Source: Aquibacillus kalidii (lineage in GTDB: Bacteria; Bacillota; Bacilli; Bacillales; Amphibacillaceae). Taken from it: a DNA stretch of 64,000 bases. The translations under genes were made by a program, and so were the position numbers. Location of the stretch: positions 1 to 64,000 of the forward strand of contig NZ_JACLZI010000016.1 of assembly GCF_014280935.1 (NCBI RefSeq), read 5' to 3'. The notes under the pieces are model-generated. The model was not told the origin of the DNA and did not search any database. It worked only from the letters and a program-made list of their open reading frames with translations. Of the stretch, positions 18,430 to 27,646 are shown piece by piece (position 1 is the stretch's first letter; every line of letters begins with the position of its first letter).

Positions 18430-19014
18430 TTGAATAATAATAATAAACCAAAATATAAACAAATAATTGATGCTGCGGTAACGGTCATAGCAGAAAATGG
18501 ATATCATGCATCCCAAGTATCAAAGATAGCCAAGCAAGCTAGCGTGGCAGACGGAACGATCTATTTATACTTTAAAAATAAGGAGGACATATTAGTATCT
18601 TTGTTTCAGGAAAAAATGGGACAGTTCATTGTTAAAATAGAAAAAGAGATAAGTGAACTCTCCAATGCTGAGGATAAACTACGACGTTTAATTACCATGC
18701 ATTTCAATCAGCTGGTTGATGACCATGACCTTGCTGTTGTTACTCAGTTAGAACTAAGGCAGTCGAATAAAGACCTACGATATAAAATTAATGAAGTATT
18801 AAAAGGCTACCTTCAAATTATTGATCAGATTGTTGAAATTGGTATGGAACAAGGTATATTCCGAGAAGAATTGAACAAGAAGCTAGTTAGGCAAATGATA
18901 TTTGGAACCATTGATGAAACGGTAACAAATTGGGTTATGAAAGACCAAAAGTATGATTTACTTGCTCAGGTTGATGGTATTCATCGTTTAATTGTACACG
19001 GTTTAGCGAAGTAA
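18430..19014 (+). CDS. fadR: Fatty acid degradation regulator FadR (TetR family)
   Basis: This TetR-type repressor senses long-chain acyl-CoA in Bacillus. The 194-residue protein has an N-terminal domain (about 10-56) almost identical in pattern to B. subtilis FadR: QIIDAA..VIAENGYH.SQVSKIAKQA.VADGTIYLYFKNKEDIL. The start is a TTG at 18430, preceded by AGGTAGGGG about 9 bases upstream. The promoter carries a perfect FadR operator, so autoregulation is expected. etfB follows after 88 bp with no terminator between. In B. subtilis fadB lies between them; it is missing here. Confidence 0.94.
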   Translation: MNNNNKPKYKQIIDAAVTVIAENGYHASQVSKIAKQASVADGTIYLYFKNKEDILVSLFQEKMGQFIVKIEKEISELSNAEDKLRRLITMHFNQLVDDHDLAVVTQLELRQSNKDLRYKINEVLKGYLQIIDQIVEIGMEQGIFREELNKKLVRQMIFGTIDETVTNWVMKDQKYDLLAQVDGIHRLIVHGLAK

Positions 19015-19102
19015 TCAGTGAAACAGAAATATAGAATTGTATCAGGCTTTGAAGGGGCAAAACTAAATATAGATATTCACAATGAAAGGGTGAAACGAGT
19101 AC

Positions 19103-19876
19103 ATGAATATATTTGTTTTAATGAAAAGTACATTTGATACAGAAGAAAAAATTATTATTTCAGATGGAAGAATTGAAGATGACGGAGTAGATTTGATCAT
19201 TAATCCTTATGATGAATACGCAATAGAAGAAGCAATCAAACAAAGGGATGAGCATGGTGGTGAGGTTACAGTTGTGTCTGTCGGGACAGATAGTGCCGTA
19301 AAGCAACTTAGAACAGCGCTAGCAATGGGGGCAGATCAGGCGTTTTTAATTAATACCGAAGAAGATCTTGATGAAGGGGATCAATATACGACTGCCAGGA
19401 TATTAGAAGCTTTCTTTGAGGAAAGAGAGGTAGATCTTATTTTAGCTGGTAATGTTGCGATTGACGAAGCGAGTGGGCAGGTCGGTCCAAGACTTGCCGA
19501 TAAATTAGGTTTTACCTGTGTGACAACTATTACTAGTTTAGAGATTAAGGAAGAAAAGGCAATAATTGAGAGAGATGTAGAAGGTGATACTGAAATACTT
19601 GAAACAATGCTGCCATTATTAGTGACCTGCCAACAAGGTCTAAACGAACCGCGCTATCCTTCTTTGCCAGGAATTATGAAAGCTAAGAAAAAACCACTCG
19701 AGGAAATAGAATTAGATGACCTTGAATTAGAAGAGGCTGATGTTGAACCAAAATCTAAAACAATTGAAGTGTTTTCACCTCCAAAACGATCTACGGGTCA
19801 AGTGTTACAGGGGGAGTTGAGCGACCAAGTTAAGCAACTAGTCTCTTTACTAAAACAAGAGTCTAAAGTGCTGTGA
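19103..19876 (+). CDS. etfB: Electron transfer flavoprotein beta subunit
   Basis: EtfB pairs with EtfA to carry electrons from acyl-CoA dehydrogenases to the respiratory chain. The 257-residue protein has the adenine-nucleotide alpha-hydrolase fold with the family signature region VDLILAGNVAIDEASGQVGPRLADKLG and VEGDTEILETMLPLLVTCQQGLNEPRYPSLPGIMKAKKK. GAAAGGGTG precedes the ATG. Its stop overlaps the end of the upstream spacer of etfA, so the two are translationally linked and probably transcribed from the FadR-controlled promoter. Confidence 0.95.
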   Translation: MNIFVLMKSTFDTEEKIIISDGRIEDDGVDLIINPYDEYAIEEAIKQRDEHGGEVTVVSVGTDSAVKQLRTALAMGADQAFLINTEEDLDEGDQYTTARILEAFFEEREVDLILAGNVAIDEASGQVGPRLADKLGFTCVTTITSLEIKEEKAIIERDVEGDTEILETMLPLLVTCQQGLNEPRYPSLPGIMKAKKKPLEEIELDDLELEEADVEPKSKTIEVFSPPKRSTGQVLQGELSDQVKQLVSLLKQESKVL

Positions 19877-19890
19877 AAGGGGATCATATG

Positions 19891-20871
19891 ATGAGCGATA
19901 AAATATTGGTGATTGGGGAAATCCGGGATGGCGCGATAAGGAATGTTACGTTTGAGGCGATAGCTGCTGCTAAAAAAATAAAGGAAGATGCAGAAATTAT
20001 TGGGGTACTTTGTGGCAGTGAAAAGGTCGAAGAATTAGCTCAAGAACTAGTACATTATGGTGTCCATAAAGTGGTGGTTATAGAAAATGATAAAATGAAA
20101 GCGTATACTTCAGAGGCTTTTGTACCCGCGATCGAAGAGGTTGTAAGAGCAGAAGAAGTTGGAAGTGTTGTCATGGGTCATACGGCTATCGGGAAAGATT
20201 TAACACCGAAACTCGCCAGTCGACTTGATGCTGGTCTTATCTCTGACGTTGTAGAAATAGATCATATTGGAGGTAATGTAGTTTTTACTAGGCCGATCTA
20301 CTCTGGAAAAGCATTTGAGAGGAAAATAGTGACAGAAGGATTGCTTTTAGCCACCGTCAGACCAAATAACCTTAAAGCACTTGAAAAGGATACTTCTCGA
20401 CAAGGCGCTGTCATAAAGCTTGAAGTTGAACTACCAGATTTAAGGACTATTATCAAAGATGTCATCCGAAAATCAACGGAAGGGATTGATTTATCAGAGG
20501 CAAAAGTTGTGGTAGCCGGAGGAAGAGGTGTAAAAAGTAAAGACGGATTTGCCCCACTTTATCAACTTGCACAATTATTAGGTGGAGCAGTTGGCGCTTC
20601 AAGAGGTGCTTGTGATGCTGATTATTGTGATTATTCTCTCCAAATAGGCCAAACGGGGAAAGTAGTCACTCCAGACTTGTACATTGCTTGTGGTATTTCA
20701 GGTGCAATACAGCACTTAGCGGGTATGTCGAATTCCAAAGTTATCGTAGCTATTAACAAGGATCCGGAGGCAAATATTTTTAACATTGCTGACTACGGAA
20801 TCGTGGGTGATTTGTTCGAGGTATTGCCATTGTTAATAGAAGAAGTGAAGCAGTTAAAAGTAGAAGCGTAA
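19891..20871 (+). CDS. etfA: Electron transfer flavoprotein alpha subunit
   Basis: EtfA binds FAD in its C-terminal domain, where the signature GAVGASRGACDADY...QIGQTGKVVTPDLYIACGISGAIQHLAGM is present, followed by INKDPEANIFNIADYG. The N-terminal domain contacts EtfB. I choose the ATG at 19891 (MSDKILVIGE), 7-8 bases after AAAGGGGA. An ATG directly before it (19888) is also possible, and the open frame extends to a GTG at 19873 with no ribosome binding site. About 326 residues, normal for the family. A long terminator follows. Confidence 0.95.
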   Translation: MSDKILVIGEIRDGAIRNVTFEAIAAAKKIKEDAEIIGVLCGSEKVEELAQELVHYGVHKVVVIENDKMKAYTSEAFVPAIEEVVRAEEVGSVVMGHTAIGKDLTPKLASRLDAGLISDVVEIDHIGGNVVFTRPIYSGKAFERKIVTEGLLLATVRPNNLKALEKDTSRQGAVIKLEVELPDLRTIIKDVIRKSTEGIDLSEAKVVVAGGRGVKSKDGFAPLYQLAQLLGGAVGASRGACDADYCDYSLQIGQTGKVVTPDLYIACGISGAIQHLAGMSNSKVIVAINKDPEANIFNIADYGIVGDLFEVLPLLIEEVKQLKVEA

Positions 20872-20872
20872 T

Positions 20873-20919
20873 AATAAGAGTTACAAAAAGGAATAATACT
20901 TTTTGTAACTCTTATTTTA
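20873..20919 (+). terminator. Terminator of the fadR-etfBA unit
   Basis: An 18-bp stem, AATAAGAGTTACAAAAAG (20873-20890) with its complement at 20899-20916, is followed by TTTT. Confidence 0.92.
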
Positions 20920-21035
20920 GTACATCTAACCAGATTTTTAGGGTAAACTAACATTAGAGCAAAGTAGTGGTCAACGTATGGTCTTGAGTGATATACTCTA
21001 AAAGAAATCGGTTTGGATTAGAGGAGGATTTACAA

Positions 21036-21350
21036 ATGGCAATAGTAAAAGCTACTGATCAAAGTTTTAATACAGAAACTAGTGAAGGATTGGTATTAGC
21101 AGACTTTTGGGCACCTTGGTGTGGACCATGTAAGATGATCGCGCCAGTACTAGAAGAAATTGATGGTGAGATGAGCGAAAAAGTTAAAATCGTCAAATTA
21201 GATGTGGATGATAATCAAGAAACTGCTGGTAAATTTGGTGTAATGAGTATCCCAACTCTTCTTCTTTTTAAAGATGGAGAAGTTGTTGATCAAGTTGTAG
21301 GTTTCCAACCAAAAGAAGCTTTAGTTGACTTGATTGAAAAACACGCATAA
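21036..21350 (+). CDS. trxA: Thioredoxin
   Basis: This 104-residue general disulfide reductase of the cytoplasm has the WCGPC active site with Cys29 and Cys32, cis-Pro in SIPTLLLF, and FWAP before the site. The ATG at 21036 is preceded by GAGGAGG (21021-21027). An open frame reaches further up to 20988 but lacks a ribosome binding site. A TATACT at 20992-20997 is a possible -10 box. The gene stands between etfA and uvrC as in B. subtilis. Confidence 0.97.
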   Translation: MAIVKATDQSFNTETSEGLVLADFWAPWCGPCKMIAPVLEEIDGEMSEKVKIVKLDVDDNQETAGKFGVMSIPTLLLFKDGEVVDQVVGFQPKEALVDLIEKHA

Positions 21351-21386
21351 TAGTTCACTTCAAATATAAAAGCTAATACTAATATA

Positions 21387-21420
21387 AATCCCTTGCCAAG
21401 ATGGCAAGGGATTCTTATTT
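21387..21420 (+). terminator. Terminator of trxA
   Basis: ATCCCTTGCC (21388-21397) pairs perfectly with GGCAAGGGAT (21403-21412), followed by TCTTATTT. Confidence 0.85.
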
Positions 21421-21715
21421 ATAGGATAGGATCTTTCATGCATACTGTAGTGGCATTTTTAGTGGCGTCATGAAATGCGAAGTAATATATACATCTAGAT
21501 GTGGCTATAAACTAGCTTGGGCAGATTCTATTTTTTAAATCCGATCGTGAGTAATACATCGAAATATGTTAATAAGGCATTTTTCCAGAACGGTTGGTCA
21601 GCCTTTACTTAATAAGCAATGTATAAAGTTAGTTACTGCAGATTAGATATTGTGACAAAAGTAACAATAGTTAGGAAAAGAGACATATGGTAAAATGAAA
21701 GGGAAATTGTCTTTT
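21421..21715. other. Intergenic region before uvrC with dispersed motif copy 3
   Basis: No gene is seen. AGTTACTGCAGATT at 21631-21644 repeats the motif found after both 52-bp arrays, here preceded by ACTTAATAAG but without any tandem array. A TAAAAT at 21691-21696 may be the uvrC -10 box. Confidence 0.5.
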
Positions 21716-21728
21716 TGGGGGAGATTTG

Positions 21729-23543
21729 ATGAATAATACAATTAAAGAAAAACTTGCTGTCCTCCCTGCACAACCAGGCTGTTACCTGATGAAGGATAAA
21801 AATAACACAGTTATCTACGTTGGGAAGTCGAAATTATTAAAGAATCGTGTACGCTCGTATTTTTCAGGGGCAAACGATCAAAAAACACAACGATTAGTCC
21901 AAGAAATTGTAGACTTTGAATATATTGTTACATCTTCTGAAATTGAAGCACTGATTTTAGAAATGAATTTAATTAAAAAGTATGATCCAAAGTATAATAT
22001 TTTGCTGAAGGATGATAAGACGTATCCATATTTAAAAATAACTTCCGAAGAGCATCCTCGATTAATTGTTACAAGGAAGGTAAAAAAAGATAAGGGGAAA
22101 TATTTTGGGCCTTATCCGAACGTAATTGCTGCAAGAGAAACAAAGAAGTTATTAGACCGCTTATATCCCCTTAGAAAATGTGATAGAATGCCTGATCGGG
22201 TTTGTTTGTATTACCATATGAATCAATGTCTTGGTCCGTGTGTATATCCAGTGTCAGAGGAAACGAACAAACAAATCGTGCAGAGTATTTCCTCGTTTTT
22301 GGGTGGAGGTCATCGGGAGATTAAGAATGATCTAAAGGATAAAATGTTTAAAGCTTCAGAAGAGCTCGACTTTGAACGGGCGAAAGAATTACGGGATCAA
22401 ATCCAACATATTGAATCGGTTATGGAACAGCAAAAAATGACATTGAATGATAAAGTCGATCGAGATGTATTTGGTTTTGCTTATGATAAAGGTTGGATGT
22501 GTGTCCAGGTATTTTTTATTAGACAAGGTAAATTAATAGAAAGAGACGTTTCTATTTTTCCGTTTTTTGATGACCCGGAGGATACGTTCGTAAGTTATAT
22601 TGGACGTTTTTATCTACATCAAAACCATCCAAAACCTAAGCAAGTACTTGTACCTGCACCAACTGATAATGAACTGCTTGAAAAATTATTGGAGATAGAT
22701 GTTCATATTCCTTATCGTGGTCGAAAGAAAGAATTGGTCAAACTTGCTGCTAAAAATGCACAAATTGCTCTCGAAGAAAAGTTTTCCCTTATCGAACGAG
22801 ATGAAGAGAGAACAGTTAAAGCGGTAGAAGATTTAGGAGCCAGATTAAACATAGAGATTCCGCACAGAATTGAGGCATTTGATAATTCTAATATACAAGG
22901 AACAGACCCTGTTTCTGCAATGGTTGTATTCATGGATGGGCGCCCATTAAAAAAAGAATATCGAAAATATAAAGTTAGAGATGTAGTTGGCCCTGATGAT
23001 TATGAAACAATGCGTGAGGTGGTAAGGAGAAGGTACACTCGTGTGTTAAAAGAAAACCTTCCATTACCAGATTTGATTGTAATAGATGGTGGTAAAGGTC
23101 AAATGAATGCTGCTCTTGATGTATTAGAAAATGAGTTAGGTTTAGATATTCCATTATGTGGACTAGCCAAAGATGATAAGCATAAAACAAGCGAGTTATT
23201 ATATGGTAATCCACCAACCATAGTGCCGCTTGATAGACAGTCCCAGGAATTTTATTTAATTCAACGTATTCAGGATGAAGTGCACCGCTTTGCTATTACG
23301 TTTCACCGACAGCTTAGAGGGAAGAGTGCGTTCAAATCTGAGTTGGATTCGATTCCAGGTGTAGGAGAAAAACGAAGACGCCTTTTGCTTACGCATTTTA
23401 AAAATATTAATGAAATAAGAATGGCTTCATTGGAAGAATTAAAGAAACTAGGTATCCCTCAGCCAACTGCTGAAACCATTCTTAACCATCTAAAGGGTGA
23501 AAAAGTAAATAAAGAAATAGACGAAAGCCCTCTAGATAACTAG
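21729..23543 (+). CDS. uvrC: Excinuclease ABC subunit C
   Basis: This nuclease subunit of nucleotide excision repair makes both incisions around a UvrB-marked lesion. It has an N-terminal GIY-YIG domain (about 12-95: [23 protein letters not shown]), a Cys cluster around [21 protein letters not shown], a UVR motif that binds UvrB (about 203-238), a UvrC RNase H-like endonuclease domain with VIDGGKGQ, and C-terminal helix-hairpin-helix repeats ([14 protein letters not shown]). The start is ATG 21729 after GGGGGAG; a TTG three bases earlier is less likely. 604 residues. The stop codon lies inside the terminator stem. Confidence 0.97.
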   Translation: MNNTIKEKLAVLPAQPGCYLMKDKNNTVIYVGKSKLLKNRVRSYFSGANDQKTQRLVQEIVDFEYIVTSSEIEALILEMNLIKKYDPKYNILLKDDKTYPYLKITSEEHPRLIVTRKVKKDKGKYFGPYPNVIAARETKKLLDRLYPLRKCDRMPDRVCLYYHMNQCLGPCVYPVSEETNKQIVQSISSFLGGGHREIKNDLKDKMFKASEELDFERAKELRDQIQHIESVMEQQKMTLNDKVDRDVFGFAYDKGWMCVQVFFIRQGKLIERDVSIFPFFDDPEDTFVSYIGRFYLHQNHPKPKQVLVPAPTDNELLEKLLEIDVHIPYRGRKKELVKLAAKNAQIALEEKFSLIERDEERTVKAVEDLGARLNIEIPHRIEAFDNSNIQGTDPVSAMVVFMDGRPLKKEYRKYKVRDVVGPDDYETMREVVRRRYTRVLKENLPLPDLIVIDGGKGQMNAALDVLENELGLDIPLCGLAKDDKHKTSELLYGNPPTIVPLDRQSQEFYLIQRIQDEVHRFAITFHRQLRGKSAFKSELDSIPGVGEKRRRLLLTHFKNINEIRMASLEELKKLGIPQPTAETILNHLKGEKVNKEIDESPLDN

Positions 23544-23557
23544 AGGGCTTTCATTTG
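23523..23557 (+). terminator. Terminator of uvrC
   Basis: GAAAGCCCTCTAG (23523-23535) pairs perfectly with CTAGAGGGCTTTC (23540-23552), loop ATAA. The T-tract is short (ATTT), and the hairpin may also serve the convergent DUF2507 gene. Confidence 0.8.
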
Positions 23558-23574
23558 CACTGTCATCTTATTTC

Positions 23575-24012
23575 CTAATCCTTTGAATAAATGACATTGA
23601 ATTGTACGAAACCTTTTTTATTTTTTAATTCTTCTATACATTCACAGGGGATCGATTTTAATTGTTGGATCGCTTCTGCTAGGAAACCTGATTCGATTCG
23701 ATAATCCTGTTCGATTTTACTTTCTATTCGATTCGTTATCGCTTCTCCTGTTAACTCGAAAATAAATTCTCTTCGCTTTTCTTTTATAAGTGTTAAATGC
23801 CCCCAACCCGTTTTTAAGAAAAAGTCATATATTTCTTCAATCGAAGTGAAAGTCATCTTTCTTGCTATATTTTTCCCTAGCACGTAGAGAATGGATTGGG
23901 TATCTTTGCCTAACAAGTCGGGAAGGCATACATACCGTAATAAGTCGTAACCTGATCCTGATGTGTGTAGTTGGTCGACTATGCTATTTAAATTATCACT
24001 ATTTTTGTGCAC
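23575..24012 (-). CDS. yslB: DUF2507 family protein (YslB-like)
   Basis: This 145-residue cytoplasmic protein shows the DUF2507 pattern (GYDLLRYVCLPDLLG...ILYVLGKNIARK, GWGHL, SGFLAEAIQQLKS). That family is related to the V4R/heme-NO fold, and its role is unknown. It uses a GTG start at 24012 with GAAAGGGG about 9 bases upstream. Its place between uvrC and sdhC, on the opposite strand, matches B. subtilis yslB, which supports the name. Function should be treated as unknown. Confidence 0.87.
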   Translation of the reverse strand: MHKNSDNLNSIVDQLHTSGSGYDLLRYVCLPDLLGKDTQSILYVLGKNIARKMTFTSIEEIYDFFLKTGWGHLTLIKEKRREFIFELTGEAITNRIESKIEQDYRIESGFLAEAIQQLKSIPCECIEELKNKKGFVQFNVIYSKD

Positions 24013-24318
24013 AAAATTGAACCCCTTTCAAAATCGTCAGCAAGGTGATGTAGTTTTTTATTAAACAGTAAAAAACATGAGATATCTAATTTTATTATGG
24101 CTTGAAACTCTAGACAATGCAACCTAATTAGATGGTGAACATAGTTATCTAAAAGAATTCGTTTTCTTGACGCTTTACTAGGATAGAAGTACAATAGTTG
24201 TGTCACAAAATATCCATTTTTCTAATTATTGTTTTAATTGCGTTAATAGAAAATAAAGCGCTTTTATTGGTTAGAAATGGTATATTTTATAGGTCTAATA
24301 GAATAAGAATATTTGTTG
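24013..24318. promoter_or_regulatory. yslB-sdhC divergent intergenic region with a cre-like palindrome
   Basis: No gene is supported here. The palindrome AAAGCGCTTT (24255-24264), flanked by AAT and TATT, resembles the core of a CcpA cre site, but the outer positions are a poor fit. TATATT at 24281-24286 is a possible -10 for sdhCAB. Both calls are weak. Confidence 0.3.
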
Positions 24319-24330
24319 AGGGGGGTAAAT

Positions 24331-24951
24331 ATGGCGGAGAATAGGGAGTTTTTTTATCGTAGGCTACATTCTTTACTAGGGGTAATACCGATTGGGATCT
24401 TTTTGATTCAACACTTAGTTGTCAATCATTTCGCTGTATATGGAGAGGAAAGCTTTAACAAGGCGGCGTCATTTATGGAACATTTACCGTTCCGTTATGT
24501 GCTAGAAACATTTGTTATCTTTCTTCCCATTCTGTTCCACGCGGTTTTAGGGGTTTACATTGTATTTGTTGCTAAAAATAATGTGAGACGATTCAGTTTC
24601 TTTCGTAATTGGATGTTCTACATCCAAAGAATAACTGGAATTATTACGCTAATCTTTATTGTTTGGCACTTATGGGAAACTAGAATTGCAATTGGAATGG
24701 GAAATGCAGAGCTAGATTATAGTTTGATGGAAGATATACTATCAACACCATTTATGTTCTGGTTTTATATTATCGGTGTTGTGTCTACTACTTTCCACTT
24801 TGCAAATGGATTATGGAGTTTCCTAGTTTCATGGGGAATAACAATTACTCCAAGGTCACAAAAGATTGCTACCTATGCAACCTTACTAGTGTTCCTTGCT
24901 GTTACGTATATCGGTGTTCGATCAATTATAAAATTTGCATACGGAATCTAA
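24331..24951 (+). CDS. sdhC: Succinate dehydrogenase cytochrome b558 subunit
   Basis: This membrane anchor of complex II binds two b-type hemes and passes electrons to menaquinone. The 206-residue protein has five membrane spans and the conserved heme-region histidines His13, His28, His70, His113 and His156, as in the B. subtilis family. The ATG at 24331 follows GAGGGGGG. A TTG at 24313 lies in frame but before the ribosome binding site. It is the first gene of sdhCAB. Confidence 0.96.
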   Translation: MAENREFFYRRLHSLLGVIPIGIFLIQHLVVNHFAVYGEESFNKAASFMEHLPFRYVLETFVIFLPILFHAVLGVYIVFVAKNNVRRFSFFRNWMFYIQRITGIITLIFIVWHLWETRIAIGMGNAELDYSLMEDILSTPFMFWFYIIGVVSTTFHFANGLWSFLVSWGITITPRSQKIATYATLLVFLAVTYIGVRSIIKFAYGI

Positions 24952-25004
24952 TCTAATATAAATATTCAAAATAGAAGAAAGTTAAACTAGGGGAGTGAGT
25001 AAGA

Positions 25005-26756
25005 ATGAGTAATCGTAACATAGTAGTTGTAGGGGGCGGTCTTGCTGGCCTTATGGCAACTATAAAAGCGGCAGAAGCAGGCGTACATGTTGATTTACTT
25101 TCAATTGTTCCTGTTAAACGTTCTCACTCTGTTTGTGCGCAAGGTGGAATTAATGGAGCTGTAAACACAAAAGGGGAAGGGGATTCTCCGTGGGAACATT
25201 TTGATGATACAGTTTATGGTGGAGATTTCTTAGCAAATCAACCGCCAGTTAAGGCAATGTGCGATGCAGCACCTGGTATTATCCATATGCTAGATCGTAT
25301 GGGTGTTATGTTCAACCGAACACCTGAAGGATTGCTAGATTTCCGCCGTTTTGGTGGTACGCAACACCATCGTACCGCATATGCAGGTGCAACAACAGGC
25401 CAACAATTGCTATATGCTTTGGATGAACAAGTAAGACGTGCAGAGGTTCAAGGGTTGGTAACTAAATATGAAGGATGGGAGTTTATTTCGTCGATCATTG
25501 ATGATGAAGGTGTTGGGCGCGGAATTATCGCACAAGACATTAGATCGCATGAAATAAAAGCGTTTAAAGCAGATGCTGTTATTCTAGCAACTGGTGGTCC
25601 TGGAATTATTTTTGGTAAATCTACTAATTCCGTCATCAACACTGGTTCAGCCGCAGCTACTTTGTATCAACAAGGTGGTATTTATGCGAACGGCGAGTTT
25701 ATCCAAATACACCCTACTGCTATACCAGGGGATGACAAACTAAGGTTAATGAGTGAATCTGCTCGTGGTGAAGGTGGTCGTGTTTGGACCTATAAAGATG
25801 GGGAACCTTGGTACTTCTTGGAAGAAAAATATCCTGCCTATGGTAATCTAGTGCCTCGTGACATTGCAACTAGAGAAATATTTGATGTTTGTGTTAACCA
25901 AAAACTTGGTATTAATGGGGAAAACATGGTTTACTTAGACCTTTCCCATAAAGATCCAAAAGAACTTGATGTAAAACTTGGTGGAATAATAGAAATCTAT
26001 GAAAAGTTTGTAGGAGAAGATCCACGTAAAGTTCCGATGAAAATCTTCCCTGCTGTACACTACTCTATGGGCGGTATTTGGGTAGATTATGATCAAATGA
26101 CAAACATTCCTGGTATATTTGCTGCAGGTGAATGTGATTATACGCAACATGGTGCTAACCGTTTAGGAGCTAACTCATTACTATCCTCTATTTATGGTGG
26201 AATGGTAGCTGGTCCTAATGCTATTAAATACATTGATAATTTAGAGAAAACGGTTGACGATATTCCTTCTTCCCTATTTGATTCAAAACTAAAAGAGCAA
26301 GAAGATTATTTTGAACAATTAATGAGTATGGATGGCGATGAAAATGCTTATCAAATTCATAAAGAACTAGGGGAATGGATGACAGACAATGTTACCGTTG
26401 TGCGTGACAATGCCAAACTATTAAAAACGGATGATAAAATACAGGAGTTGTTAGAGCGATGGGAAAATATCAATATTAATGATACCTCTCGTTGGAGCAA
26501 TCAGGGTGTTATGTTTACACGTCAATTGAAGAATATGCTTCACCTTGCAAGAGTAGTTACCATTGGAGCATATAACAGAAATGAAAGTCGTGGAGCACAT
26601 TATAAGCCTGAATTTCCTGAACGTAATGATGAAGAATGGTTGAAAACGACAAAAGCTCAATTTAATCAAGAGACAAAGTCTCCAACATTCAGTTACGAAG
26701 ATGTTGATGTATCTTTAATTGAACCAAGGAAGCGTGACTATAGTAAGAAAAAGTAA
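25005..26756 (+). CDS. sdhA: Succinate dehydrogenase flavoprotein subunit
   Basis: This subunit oxidises succinate to fumarate. The N-terminal FAD-binding motif is VVVGGGLAG (7-15). His41 in KRSHSVCAQGG is the expected covalent FAD attachment site. HRTAYAGATTGQQ and the capping region QHGANRLGANSLLSS are conserved. The 583-residue length is usual. GGGGAGTGAG precedes the ATG. It lies between sdhC and sdhB in the operon. Confidence 0.97.
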   Translation: MSNRNIVVVGGGLAGLMATIKAAEAGVHVDLLSIVPVKRSHSVCAQGGINGAVNTKGEGDSPWEHFDDTVYGGDFLANQPPVKAMCDAAPGIIHMLDRMGVMFNRTPEGLLDFRRFGGTQHHRTAYAGATTGQQLLYALDEQVRRAEVQGLVTKYEGWEFISSIIDDEGVGRGIIAQDIRSHEIKAFKADAVILATGGPGIIFGKSTNSVINTGSAAATLYQQGGIYANGEFIQIHPTAIPGDDKLRLMSESARGEGGRVWTYKDGEPWYFLEEKYPAYGNLVPRDIATREIFDVCVNQKLGINGENMVYLDLSHKDPKELDVKLGGIIEIYEKFVGEDPRKVPMKIFPAVHYSMGGIWVDYDQMTNIPGIFAAGECDYTQHGANRLGANSLLSSIYGGMVAGPNAIKYIDNLEKTVDDIPSSLFDSKLKEQEDYFEQLMSMDGDENAYQIHKELGEWMTDNVTVVRDNAKLLKTDDKIQELLERWENININDTSRWSNQGVMFTRQLKNMLHLARVVTIGAYNRNESRGAHYKPEFPERNDEEWLKTTKAQFNQETKSPTFSYEDVDVSLIEPRKRDYSKKK

Positions 26757-26774
26757 AGGGGGTAAGGAAGTACT

Positions 26775-27536
26775 ATGGCAAACAAAACGATTAAGTTAAT
26801 CATTACACGTCAAGATAGTCCTAATTCTTCTCCCTATAAGGAAACGTTTGAAATTCCATATAGAGAGAATATGAATATTATCTCTGCTTTAATGGAAACA
26901 CAAAAAAATCCGATTAACGCTAACGGAGAGAAAACAACCCCAGTTAACTGGGAGTCTAACTGCTTAGAGGAAGTTTGTGGAGCTTGTTCCATGGTAATAA
27001 ATGGGGTTCCAAGGCAAGCATGCTCTACATTAGTGGATAAACTAGGAACACCAATCTACCTAGAACCTATGGCTACATTCCCGGTGATGCGTGATTTGGC
27101 AGTGGATAGAAGTCGTATGTTTGATTCTTTGAAAAAAGTGAAAGCGTGGATTCCAATAGATGGAACACATGACCTAGGACCAGGACCACGTATGCCAGAA
27201 AAGAAGCGACAATGGGCTTATGAACTATCTAAATGTATGACTTGTGGCGTTTGTTTAGAGGCATGTCCAAATGTAAATAGTAAATCAGAATTTATTGGAC
27301 CTGCACCATTATCACAAGTTCGTCTATTCAATGCACATCCAACTGGCGAGATGAACAGAGGAGAGCGTTTAGATACTTTAATGGAAGATGGAGGCCTCGC
27401 AGGATGTGGGAACTCACAAAACTGTGTACAGGTTTGTCCGAAAGGCATTCCGCTTACAACATCTATTGCTGCATTGAATCGTGATACAAACATTCAGTCC
27501 TTCAAGAATTTCTTTGGAAGTGACTATGCGTACTAA
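26775..27536 (+). CDS. sdhB: Succinate dehydrogenase iron-sulfur subunit
   Basis: This subunit relays electrons from FAD to the heme subunit. The [2Fe-2S] ligands are Cys63, Cys68, Cys71 and Cys83. The C-terminal ferredoxin-like domain has CMTCGVCLEACP (154-165) and Cys211, Cys217 and Cys221 for the [4Fe-4S] and [3Fe-4S] clusters. 253 residues. It is the last gene of sdhCAB, 18 bp after sdhA, and a hairpin terminator follows. Confidence 0.97.
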   Translation: MANKTIKLIITRQDSPNSSPYKETFEIPYRENMNIISALMETQKNPINANGEKTTPVNWESNCLEEVCGACSMVINGVPRQACSTLVDKLGTPIYLEPMATFPVMRDLAVDRSRMFDSLKKVKAWIPIDGTHDLGPGPRMPEKKRQWAYELSKCMTCGVCLEACPNVNSKSEFIGPAPLSQVRLFNAHPTGEMNRGERLDTLMEDGGLAGCGNSQNCVQVCPKGIPLTTSIAALNRDTNIQSFKNFFGSDYAY

Positions 27537-27561
27537 TAAGTAGAATTGTCTAATCAACAAG

Positions 27562-27592
27562 AAGCCTTTGCCTATGGTAAGGGCTTTTTTCA
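27562..27592 (+). terminator. Terminator of sdhCAB
   Basis: AAGCCTTTGCC (27562-27572) pairs with GGTAAGGGCTT with mismatches, followed by TTTTTT. Confidence 0.75.
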
Positions 27593-27646
27593 TATCTAGA
27601 ATACTAGGTGAAATTGGTGTTCTAACTTAGTTCAGGGGGGATCGTA

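Noticed and set aside
20969-20986. CtsR-like GGTCAA repeat before trxA
   Set aside because: The two GGTC words are offset by 11 bp and the second half-site is GGTCTTG, not the heptamer needed.
23988-24206. 72-codon reverse-strand ORF upstream of yslB
   Set aside because: AT-rich spacer frame overlapping the yslB start, with no convincing ribosome binding site or family pattern.
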